This document shows, piece by piece, positions 6,558 through 13,299 of a DNA stretch of 19,480 nucleotides (positions within the stretch are counted from its first letter, which is position 1; each line of letters begins with the position of its first letter). The DNA lies in the NCBI GenBank assembly GCA_023259315.1, contig JAHFQL010000011.1:1-19480 (forward strand), written 5' to 3'. Below the pieces are notes generated by a model. It was not told where the DNA came from. It saw nothing but the letters and a program-made list of their open reading frames with translations, and searched no databases. The position numbers and the translations under genes are program-made. This stretch comes from Candidatus Woesearchaeota archaeon (lineage in GTDB: Archaea; Nanoarchaeota; Nanoarchaeia; Woesearchaeales; GW2011-AR4).

Positions 6558-7601
6558 ATGCAAGTAAAAACTATATGTCTTTTGATACTTATTGTAGTAG
6601 CCACCCTAGGTTGCTCTCGTGCTTCTAAACAATTGCCGGAAATGAACGATAAATTTTACAGGTTATATGCTGACAAAGATGGATACATTTGGTCATCAAG
6701 TCGAGGTTACGATAATGTTGTTAAAAAACTTGATGGCAATTTAAATGTAATTGATTCAATTAAGGCGCCAGGTGTATCAAAAATTGCATATGTTGGAGGT
6801 GCAACTATTTGGTCATTTGGTGGTAGCCTTCTCGCAAGAAGTATAGATAACGGCAAAACATGGGACTGTTTCAGCAAAAATATATATACAAATTGTGATA
6901 AGACCATTACCGATAACAATTTCCAAATGATTAATTCAATAATTTCTAATGGTGGCGAGTACATCTTGGGAACCTATGATGGAATTTACAAGAGTTCAGA
7001 CAATGGCAACACATGGCATGGAACTTATGTGGGTGAAGAGACAGGTAATCATCAAGTCTTTGACATGATTAGCGATAATAGTATAGTATATGCTTCAGTG
7101 CAACTTCCAACGCCGGATATATCTTATGGGATTATTGAAAGCTCCGACAATGGGCAAACGTGGGAGACAGTTGTGAGCTTTGGCAAGATTGTTGGTGTAT
7201 CTAGATTCATCGGCTCTGTATCTTCAGAACGCATCTATGCTTTACAGCCGCCGGATGTTGTTGTTCTAGCAAAAGAAAATAAAGAATGGAAAGCTATTTC
7301 TCATTTGTTAGTTAAAAAGATAGAGGGGGGTGAGCAATGCAACTTTGATTTTTCTGTGACGACAAAGGGTGATATACTTGCATCTTGCTCATTATTCACA
7401 AGTAAATATGAAGGAGGAGATTTTCCTACAATAAGAAACAAGGGAGCTTACTTATTGAAAAGCTTGGATTTTGGTAAATCATGGCAGGAAGTTAAGATAG
7501 ACGCAAGGATAAACTTTATTTCTGATATAACTGTTTTACCTTCAGATGAATTGGTTGCGGCAACTAACTTAGGCATTACAAAGATAGATTACAATAAATG
7601 A
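6558..7601 (+). CDS. Secreted BNR/Asp-box repeat protein, probable lipoprotein
   Basis: 347 residues beginning with a hydrophobic leader (ICLLILIVVATLGC, 6-19) that ends in a lipobox-like LGC, so Cys19 may be lipidated and the protein held on the outer face of the membrane; the -3 position is Thr rather than Leu, which weakens this. The rest is a predicted beta-propeller with four Asp-box (SXDXGXTW) turns: SIDNGKTW at 95-102, SSDNGNTW at 146-153, SSDNGQTW at 195-202 and SLDFGKSW at 302-309. Asp-box proteins include sialidases, photosystem assembly factors and many binding proteins; no sialidase catalytic set is recognisable, so a glycan- or protein-binding role is only a guess. It has its own promoter and meets the adenosyltransferase gene tail to tail 14 bp away. 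It may be an accessory gene acquired from bacteria. Confidence 0.78.
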   Translation: MQVKTICLLILIVVATLGCSRASKQLPEMNDKFYRLYADKDGYIWSSSRGYDNVVKKLDGNLNVIDSIKAPGVSKIAYVGGATIWSFGGSLLARSIDNGKTWDCFSKNIYTNCDKTITDNNFQMINSIISNGGEYILGTYDGIYKSSDNGNTWHGTYVGEETGNHQVFDMISDNSIVYASVQLPTPDISYGIIESSDNGQTWETVVSFGKIVGVSRFIGSVSSERIYALQPPDVVVLAKENKEWKAISHLLVKKIEGGEQCNFDFSVTTKGDILASCSLFTSKYEGGDFPTIRNKGAYLLKSLDFGKSWQEVKIDARINFISDITVLPSDELVAATNLGITKIDYNK

Positions 7602-7615
7602 TTTTTAAGCAAATT

Positions 7616-8227
7616 TTAATACTCAATCCCCTTTCTTGCGACAATGCCTTTCTGCCATGGGTGCTTCAGGCCATTGACCACGTTGACATAATCTGCGGCA
7701 TCCATCAATTCTTTTGGAGCGTCCCTGCCTGTGAAAACCAGTTCAACCTTGCCATGATTTTTAATCAGGTCAAGAGCTTCCCCCAATGGAATCAATCCTT
7801 TTGCCAGAACGCAGTTTATCTCATCCATAATTACCATGTCATAGTTTCCGTTTTTTATTACATTCTTCGCGTGCTCAAAGCCTTGCATTGCAGCTTCTTT
7901 CTCCTCAATGTCCGGCTGGAAAACAAATCTGCTGGTCTTGTCTGCAAATTCCTTAATCTTTTTCTGTTTTTCCTTCAAAGCATCAACGCCAAACTGCTCA
8001 ATCTCAAATCCTAATTTCCTTGCGCTGTACAATTCTCCTGTGAAGCCGCTTTTTAGGAACTGTATCATATGAACTCTCAAATTATTGCCTATTGCCCTTA
8101 AAGCTAATCCCAAGGAAGAAGTTGTCTTGCCTTTTCCATCTCCGGTTATTACATGAACTAATCCAAGCCTTTCCTTGCTGTCATCGCCTTTTACAACAAT
8201 TGGTTTTTTTATTTGTGTTAAGGACAT
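7616..8227 (-). CDS. cobO: Cob(I)yrinic acid a,c-diamide (cobalamin) adenosyltransferase, CobA/CobO/BtuR type
   Basis: Transfers adenosyl from ATP to cobalt(I) corrinoid, making adenosylcobalamin. From the ATG at 8227 it is 203 residues, normal for the family. The P-loop is GDGKGKTTSS (29-38), and the family signatures MDEINCVLAKG, LVFTGRDAPKELMDAADYV and KHPWQKGI follow. The frame stays open upstream to an ATG at 8359, but that would bury 91 bp inside the membrane protein gene and add residues unlike the family, so 8227 is the better start. No corrinoid biosynthesis gene is present, so it probably serves salvaged cobalamin. Two adenosylcobalamin-dependent reductases flank it within 2 kb on each side, a sensible pairing of cofactor and user. 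Confidence 0.93.
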   Translation of the reverse strand: MSLTQIKKPIVVKGDDSKERLGLVHVITGDGKGKTTSSLGLALRAIGNNLRVHMIQFLKSGFTGELYSARKLGFEIEQFGVDALKEKQKKIKEFADKTSRFVFQPDIEEKEAAMQGFEHAKNVIKNGNYDMVIMDEINCVLAKGLIPLGEALDLIKNHGKVELVFTGRDAPKELMDAADYVNVVNGLKHPWQKGIVARKGIEY

Positions 8228-8268
8228 TTTAAGTTGAATTTTTTGATTTATTTTTAATTTTATTGTTT

Positions 8269-9201
8269 TTACGAAACCTGCGGATTTGATTTTAATTCTT
8301 TCACAGATCTCCAGAAGAAAAATCCAATTATTAAGAACGTGATTATTGGGGAGGCCCATTCCGGAATTCCAATCCCAAAACTGTCAAGCAGCATGACAAC
8401 TCCTAGTGCGAGTATGGAATACATTGCTCCGTTCTTCAAATACTTGTACTTTTTCACTCTTTCTATATTGCTAACAGTTAATTGTCTGACAACCAAAGCA
8501 CCTATTCCATTGCCAATCAAAATCAAAGGTAATACAAATGTGAAAGCAAAAGCGCCCAAAATTCCGTCGATAGAAAAAGTAGCATCAATGATTTCCAAAT
8601 AGAAAATCTTGCTTATATCTGTCAATTTTGAATCTCCTTCAATCATCTGTCTTTCCATTTTCTCAGCGTTTTCCTTAAAACCATGCGTGATAAAAAATGC
8701 TGTTGAGCCTATCACAGCTCCAAAAGCCATCCAAGGATGCACTTTAATGGAAAGCCAAACGACAGCTGCAAGCAAAATAGAGACAACTGCAAAAAACCAG
8801 ACCCCTTGTTTATGTATAAATTTTTCTCCTATCAACCCATAATGCTTTGGCTCCAAGAAAATCCAATGAAAAAATAAAAATAACAAAAAAGTCCCTCCGC
8901 CAACTAAAAGTATTGGAGCAGATTGCTCAATAACTTCCTTAACATGCGGGTCGGAGCTAAATGAAGCGATAAAACTTCCTATAAATCCAAGGGAGGGGTT
9001 TGATCCATATACAATAATCCACGGCAATAATCCCCTTACTAAAAATACAGCAATCAAAATACCCCAAAGCAAGAACCATTTTCTTCCTCTTTTTGACATT
9101 GTTGAAAGAACTTCCGCGTTGATGATTGCATTATCTACGCTTATAACAATCTCAAACAAAGCAAGTCCAAAAATTATCATGACTATTGATAGCCAGTTCA
9201 T
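8269..9201 (-). CDS. DUF475/TerC-like integral membrane protein
   Basis: 310 residues with about eight or nine hydrophobic segments. It has two related acidic motifs, one in each half: FEIVISVDNAI (16-26) and YLEIIDATFSIDGILGAFA (201-219). This inverted-duplication layout with E...SXD(N/G) inside membrane helices is characteristic of the TerC/DUF475 group, where the acidic residues are thought to bind a metal ion; relatives are implicated in manganese efflux or metal loading of exported enzymes. The ion handled here is unknown. A TATA-like element near 9235-9246 could drive it separately from the small membrane protein gene 82 bp upstream. The adenosyltransferase gene follows after 41 bp and may be co-transcribed. 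Confidence 0.87.
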   Translation of the reverse strand: MNWLSIVMIIFGLALFEIVISVDNAIINAEVLSTMSKRGRKWFLLWGILIAVFLVRGLLPWIIVYGSNPSLGFIGSFIASFSSDPHVKEVIEQSAPILLVGGGTFLLFLFFHWIFLEPKHYGLIGEKFIHKQGVWFFAVVSILLAAVVWLSIKVHPWMAFGAVIGSTAFFITHGFKENAEKMERQMIEGDSKLTDISKIFYLEIIDATFSIDGILGAFAFTFVLPLILIGNGIGALVVRQLTVSNIERVKKYKYLKNGAMYSILALGVVMLLDSFGIGIPEWASPIITFLIIGFFFWRSVKELKSNPQVS

Positions 9202-9283
9202 AGCTTTGATTAATTAGTGTAAGAATAAAAAGATTTGTATATTTTATTTATTGTTGCAGGAAATTATCTTGTATCATAAATCT

Positions 9284-9556
9284 TCATCTCCTGTCAAAAA
9301 TTTTCTCTGGCATTAAAAAGGCAGCCACAATAGGGATTGCAACTGTGCCAAGGCCAAATGAAAGCAAAACCCATAGGGGGTAATTGTTGTAGGACGACAT
9401 TAAATCAGATTTCAGCTGAAGAATAATAAAAAAAATCACAACTAAAGGAACAATAAACCTTATCAAAAATCTCCACACAACTCCAATTTTTATTTTAAAA
9501 TTTATAACTGGTGTAATGTATTGTTTTTTATAAATATAACTGCTAAAAATCTTCAT
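9284..9556 (-). CDS. Small two-helix membrane protein resembling the C-terminus of NSS sodium symporters
   Basis: 90 residues with a basic N-terminus and two predicted membrane helices, about 23-47 (GVVWRFLIRFIVPLVVIFF and on) and 59-84 (YPLWVLLSFGLGTVAIPIV and on). The pattern G-X2-W-X2-LI-X2-(I/V)-X-P, then a YPLW segment, resembles from memory the last helices of neurotransmitter:sodium symporter family transporters. No earlier helices precede it: the reductase gene ends 37 bp upstream. It is therefore either a remnant of a transporter, a stand-alone small subunit, or an unrelated membrane peptide. It lies directly downstream of the long class II reductase gene and is probably on the same transcript. 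A functional link to nucleotide reduction is not evident. Confidence 0.55.
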   Translation of the reverse strand: MKIFSSYIYKKQYITPVINFKIKIGVVWRFLIRFIVPLVVIFFIILQLKSDLMSSYNNYPLWVLLSFGLGTVAIPIVAAFLMPEKIFDRR

Positions 9557-9593
9557 CTCTTTTTTATGCTTAAAATAATAAAAATAAATAGAA

Positions 9594-12137
9594 TTACATG
9601 CACAAGCCCCAGCCGCATCCTGGGCAGTGCAGGCAGCCTTCTTTTAACTCGACTGCTGTCCCACATTCCGGACAATTCTTTATTGCTGCTTTTGTCATTG
9701 GCCTGTCTCCGTTGCCGGCATAAACCATGCCCTGTCCTGCTTCCTTGATTGCTTGCTTTACCGGCTGGTGCGTGACTTTTACCTCTTCCTTATGTTCCTT
9801 TGCCTTTGGCGCAACCAAAACCTGGTCTTTGATGCTTGTGTCCCTGAATACAGTAACATCCTTGCAGCCAAGTTCATAAGCTAAAATATAACTCTGCTTC
9901 ATGTCCTCAACAGTTGCATTTGCAGGGAAATTGTTTGTTTTCGAGATGCTTGAGTCTGTCCACTTCTGGAATGCCGCCAATGCCTTTATATGGTCTTCTG
10001 GCGTTATGTCCATTGCCGTAACCAATGCCCTTCGTATTTCTTCAGGAATGTAATCAATATTCTGGATGCTTCCTCTGTGCTTGTTCACATCTTCCAGCAA
10101 TCTTTCGTTGAACAGGCCTTCTTCTCTCAAGACTTTCTCGGCAGCCGGATCTATATAATAGAAGCTCCCAACTTTGACATTTTTTTCATAAACAACAGAA
10201 TAAACTGGCTCCATTCCGGATGAGCATCCAGCAATCATGGAAATGCTGCCGGTAGGCGCAATTATTGTCGTGTAGCCATTCCTGATTCCATAAGTCCTTA
10301 CGTCTTGCCTTATTTTGTCCCAGTCAAAGCTATTTTTAGTGCCTTCTTCAGGGCCTTTTATCGGCAGTCTTCCTTCCTTGTAGAAGCTCTTGTCATAAAA
10401 TGGCAAATTGCCCCTACTCTTCGCCAATTCAATACTTTCAACTTTGCTCCAGTAAGCTACGAATTCCATCAATTTTTCCATGAATTCTCGGCCTTGGTTT
10501 GAGTTGTAAGAAATCTTTAACTCGTACAATAGGTTAGCAACTCCCATAACCCCCAAGCCAATCTTTCTTGTAGCCAATGACATTTCCTCTATCTGCTTTA
10601 GCGGAAAATTGTTTACATCTATCACATTGTCCAAGAATCTTGTGCAGCTTCTCGTGACTTTTTTCAGGCCTTCCCAATCAACCTCTGTAGTACCATAATT
10701 ATTATGCTTTGCAAAAGCCCACACGTTTATCGAGCCTAGATTGCAAGGCTCATTCGGATATAAAAGAACTTCACCGCAAGGATTTGTTGTCACAATCGGG
10801 CCAAGATGCTTGTAGAACGGATTGTAGTCATTAACCCTGTCAAAGAAAATAACGCCTGGCTCGGCAGATTCCCATGCCTGATAAACAATCTTGTCAAACA
10901 AAATCCTTGGGCTTATGTATTTTACAACCTTTCCATCTTTCGGATTTACCAATGGGTACGGCTCGTCAGTTTCATAGTATTTCCAAAAGTCCGGCATGAT
11001 CAAAACACTTATGTTGAAGTTCCTTAATCCCTTGTTGCCTTCTTTTGCTGTTATGAATTTTTCAATGTCAGGGTGGTTTGAGTTGAGAATACCCATGTTT
11101 GCCCCTCGCCTGATGCCACCTTGCTTGATGACCTCAGTCATTGTGTCAAATAATCTCATGAAGCTTAACGGACCTGAAGCAACCCCTCCAGTTGAACTGA
11201 CAAAATCGCCCTCTGGCCTTAGTTTTGAGAAATTATAGCCCATGCCCCCTCCTGCCTTGAATACAATTGCAGTATTTTTCAAAGTTTCCATGATGCCGTC
11301 TATTGAGTCCGGAACATCCAAAACAAAGCACGCACTGCCCATCCCTAAAGGATTGCCGAAATTTGCAATTGCAGGAGTGTTTGGCATGAATAATTTGTAA
11401 GTCATCAATATATATAGTTCATCAATATTTTTCTCATAATCAGTGAATTCGCCTTTCTTAATCATGTCAAAGAATTTGCTCCATGAAACTTTCATGTGCT
11501 TGTTCCTGTTGAAGCGCTCATACATTCGCTTTAGCGCTTCTAAATGATACCTATTCAATTTGTAATTTCCAATGCTTTGTTGGTCTTCATGAACGGCCGG
11601 CTTGAAGTCTTCCTGCATATTGATTGGCTGCCTGCCATCTATGTCAAACACTCTAGCGTCATAAAACAAGTCCGGCAGAGCAGCATGTATTGCCACTCTT
11701 GTAAACAACTGCTTTGGTGTTTCTATTAATTTGCCTGTGGCATCTTTTCTCAAGTATCTTGCCTTAAGGACTCTTAATGCATTGACATCAAATCTTTTGT
11801 CTACCTCATCAACCTCTTCCTTTTCCAGGACAATTTGCTTCTCTTTTCTTATTGCAGCTCTTTCCTGCCTGTAAAGAATGTATGCTTTTGCTGTTGCAGC
11901 ATGGCCGTTTTCTATCAGGACTCTTTCAACGATATCTTGGATTTCCTCAACTATAGGTGTTGTTTTGCATAAAATTTCCAGTTCTTTGATTACTTTGTCG
12001 CTCAGCATCTGGGCTATTTTTCTGTCTTTGCCGCCAACAGACTGGGCTGCCTTGAAAATGGCATTCGTTATTTTGCTTTGGTCAAATGCCACTACTGTTT
12101 CGTCTCGCTTCTTTATCCTAGAAATTTTTGTTTCCAT
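9594..12137 (-). CDS. nrdJ: Class II (adenosylcobalamin-dependent) ribonucleotide reductase, long form with ATP cone and Cys-rich tail
   Basis: 847 residues. Residues 1 to about 95 are an ATP cone (VVAFDQSKITNAIFKA through GHAATAKAYILYRQER), the allosteric domain that senses ATP versus dATP. The catalytic barrel follows: Cys270 in SACFVLD, Asn452-Pro-Cys454-Gly-Glu456 (thiyl radical Cys454 with its Asn and Glu), Cys465 in EPCNLGSINV, RGANMGILN at 344-352, and the loop TTIIAPTGSISMI at 623-635. A charged linker (about 776-820) leads to a tail with CPEC (822-825) and further Cys at 835, 838, 841 and 846, a zinc-ribbon-like redox tail that would re-reduce the active site. A GAGAGGG ribosome-binding site and two NrdR-like boxes lie upstream. 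This is a complete, regulated reductase, unlike its short paralogue. Confidence 0.96.
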   Translation of the reverse strand: METKISRIKKRDETVVAFDQSKITNAIFKAAQSVGGKDRKIAQMLSDKVIKELEILCKTTPIVEEIQDIVERVLIENGHAATAKAYILYRQERAAIRKEKQIVLEKEEVDEVDKRFDVNALRVLKARYLRKDATGKLIETPKQLFTRVAIHAALPDLFYDARVFDIDGRQPINMQEDFKPAVHEDQQSIGNYKLNRYHLEALKRMYERFNRNKHMKVSWSKFFDMIKKGEFTDYEKNIDELYILMTYKLFMPNTPAIANFGNPLGMGSACFVLDVPDSIDGIMETLKNTAIVFKAGGGMGYNFSKLRPEGDFVSSTGGVASGPLSFMRLFDTMTEVIKQGGIRRGANMGILNSNHPDIEKFITAKEGNKGLRNFNISVLIMPDFWKYYETDEPYPLVNPKDGKVVKYISPRILFDKIVYQAWESAEPGVIFFDRVNDYNPFYKHLGPIVTTNPCGEVLLYPNEPCNLGSINVWAFAKHNNYGTTEVDWEGLKKVTRSCTRFLDNVIDVNNFPLKQIEEMSLATRKIGLGVMGVANLLYELKISYNSNQGREFMEKLMEFVAYWSKVESIELAKSRGNLPFYDKSFYKEGRLPIKGPEEGTKNSFDWDKIRQDVRTYGIRNGYTTIIAPTGSISMIAGCSSGMEPVYSVVYEKNVKVGSFYYIDPAAEKVLREEGLFNERLLEDVNKHRGSIQNIDYIPEEIRRALVTAMDITPEDHIKALAAFQKWTDSSISKTNNFPANATVEDMKQSYILAYELGCKDVTVFRDTSIKDQVLVAPKAKEHKEEVKVTHQPVKQAIKEAGQGMVYAGNGDRPMTKAAIKNCPECGTAVELKEGCLHCPGCGWGLCM

Positions 12138-12144
12138 AGATAGT

Positions 12145-12151
12145 CCCTCTC
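12145..12151 (-). promoter_or_regulatory. Ribosome-binding site of the long reductase gene
   Basis: The minus strand reads GAGAGGG, 7 nt before the ATG at 12137. A clear Shine-Dalgarno site means this gene has a leader, so its transcription start must lie upstream of 12151. Confidence 0.6.
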
Positions 12152-12189
12152 AATTTTTATATATTCTATATATTTTTAAATGGCCAAAA

Positions 12190-12205
12190 ACACAATATGT
12201 AGTGG
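12190..12205. promoter_or_regulatory. NrdR-box-like element, start-codon-proximal
   Basis: ACACAATATGTAGTGG agrees at 14 of 16 positions with the bacterial NrdR-box consensus as I recall it (acaCwAtATaTwGtgt), differing at positions 10 and 16. It would cover the start site predicted from the TATATA at 12219-12224. Confidence 0.7.
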
Positions 12206-12221
12206 TTTGGTTGACATCTAT

Positions 12222-12237
12222 ATACAATAGGTAGTGC
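12222..12237. promoter_or_regulatory. NrdR-box-like element, start-codon-distal
   Basis: ATACAATAGGTAGTGC agrees at 12 of 16 positions with the same consensus. It begins exactly 32 bp from the first element, leaving a 16-bp spacer; bacterial NrdR boxes come in tandem with 15-16 bp between them so both lie on one face of the helix. It would cover the start site (about 12232) of the strong upstream TATA box. Confidence 0.65.
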
Positions 12238-12250
12238 CTTTTGAGGCAGC

Positions 12251-12270
12251 CCATATATATAAATATTTTG
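12251..12270 (-). promoter_or_regulatory. BRE/TATA element upstream of the long reductase gene
   Basis: The minus strand has a BRE-like CAAAAT followed by TTTATATATAT (12263-12253). The predicted transcription start near 12232 falls inside the distal NrdR-like box and gives a leader of about 95 nt. Further TATA-like runs occur nearer the gene (12219-12224, 12154-12177), so the active promoter is not certain. Confidence 0.45.
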
Positions 12271-12562
12271 GTTTTGACAGTATCTCCGAATCGTTCTCTA
12301 TCTTATCTATAAAAACCCATTAACGATTGAACATTAACAAAAAAACAATAAATTATAATCATACGCATTGATATTCAAAAAAGACAAAACCCCAATAATA
12401 ACTAAAAATATATTTAGAATCCTAAGAAGAAGAGATTTCTCTAATTTGTTGGTATAGATTTTAAGCCAATCTGGTATTTTTAAGTATTGTTTCAATTTAT
12501 TTAAAATATTTACTATAAGAAAAACCAAAATAATTTTAAATCAGCCTTTATTCTAGAGGTGA

Positions 12563-12919
12563 ATGGCACCAAATCCAAATTGGATAAAGGAGCAGAAGCA
12601 CAGCAAAGATTTTGAAGTCATTAAAGTCAAGAAATACGACGATTATAAAGATTTCAAGATGGACATGGGCTGTTATGTCCTGATTAAAATTTACAGGGAG
12701 ACCCATGAAATCGGGGTTGGAATATGCAATTACAAGCATGAAATACTGAAAGAGTTCAGGGGCACAAGAGCCCAGGACCTTTACACAGCAATATTTGATT
12801 ACGGCGAGAAGCACAATAAGAAATGGTTCAATAAACTGGAGCATGCAGCTTATTTGGGAAAAGAACTTAAGAAAGCTGAAATTTGCCTGGCAATGGGCAT
12901 GAATTATGTTCAGGAATAG
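12563..12919 (+). CDS. DUF4346-like protein, stand-alone
   Basis: 118 residues, soluble, no signal peptide. The centre has a beta hairpin (GCYVLIKIYRETHEIGVGI) and the end reads HAAYLGKELKKAEICLAMG (from residue 94) followed by NYVQE. From memory this C-terminal block matches the DUF4346 domain, which in other archaea is found at the end of dihydropteroate synthase-like, pterin-related proteins. Here it stands alone with no pterin synthase domain beside it. A GAGGT lies only 2 nt before the ATG, unusually close, and a TATA-like run is about 23 bp upstream, so translation is more likely leaderless. It is transcribed divergently from the long reductase gene and ends 8 bp from the opposing unknown gene. 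Biochemical role unknown. Confidence 0.7.
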   Translation: MAPNPNWIKEQKHSKDFEVIKVKKYDDYKDFKMDMGCYVLIKIYRETHEIGVGICNYKHEILKEFRGTRAQDLYTAIFDYGEKHNKKWFNKLEHAAYLGKELKKAEICLAMGMNYVQE

Positions 12920-12927
12920 GCTTTTAT

Positions 12928-13299
12928 TTATTTTTTGATTTCTTTTGGTTCAAATAGTTTAAAATGATTATAAACTTCCTTCTTCAAAGAATTATCAAAT
13001 GTTAGGGTGGCGATTCCACTATCATTATCCATTTCCCAAGGCAAATCCAGTCTAAACATTATTTTCCAGTTTTTTTGATATAATTCTAATTCATGTCCGG
13101 TGTTTATTTTTTGTATATTTTTAGATAAATCCTTTAATCGGATATCATTAATATTTAGCTTGCCTTCCATTATTTCTCTAAATCCATACTTATCGCTTTT
13201 GTACTTAATAAACACTTCTTGAGAATTTCTTTTTTTAATAAAATTCAGATACGCTTTAACTATTTCATCTCCAGAAAAACAATTAAATTTTATTTTCAT
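12928..13299 (-). CDS. Hypothetical protein, 123 residues
   Basis: I do not recognise this protein. It is charged and Lys-rich, with no signal peptide or membrane helix, and looks like a small mixed alpha/beta fold: an opening helix (SGDEIVKAYLNFIKKRN), several strands and a closing stretch with alternating aromatic residues (WKIMFRLDLPWEM). There are no Cys or His clusters that suggest a metal site. Its start overlaps the stop of the NAD(P)HX dehydratase gene by 4 nt, so it is translated as the last gene of that operon. That conserved-style overlap is the main reason to believe it is real. Confidence 0.75.
   Translation of the reverse strand: MKIKFNCFSGDEIVKAYLNFIKKRNSQEVFIKYKSDKYGFREIMEGKLNINDIRLKDLSKNIQKINTGHELELYQKNWKIMFRLDLPWEMDNDSGIATLTFDNSLKKEVYNHFKLFEPKEIKK

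Larger units (their letters stand above)
12138..12562. other. 425-bp divergent intergenic region between the long reductase and the DUF4346-like gene
   Basis: The half near the reductase (12138-12270) holds a Shine-Dalgarno site, TATA elements and the paired NrdR-like boxes described separately. The half near the DUF4346-like gene (about 12300-12562) is very AT-rich; it contains a TTTTAAAT-type TATA element around 12536-12543 and a GAGGT just before that gene's ATG. A 64-codon TTG-initiated frame on the minus strand (12334-12528) encodes a hydrophobic peptide but has no convincing signals. No tRNA or structured RNA was recognised. Confidence 0.7.

Noticed and set aside
8228..8359. N-terminal extension of the cobalamin adenosyltransferase to an ATG at 8359
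   Set aside because: It would overlap the membrane protein gene by 91 bp and adds 44 residues unlike the family; the ATG at 8227 gives a normal-length enzyme.
11878..12234. 118-codon plus-strand frame antisense to the long reductase start
   Set aside because: It mirrors strongly conserved ATP-cone coding on the other strand and has no recognisable product.
12334..12528. 64-codon minus-strand frame encoding a hydrophobic peptide in the intergenic region
   Set aside because: Starts with TTG, has no ribosome-binding site, lies in very AT-rich DNA where such hydrophobic frames arise by chance, and I recognise no family.
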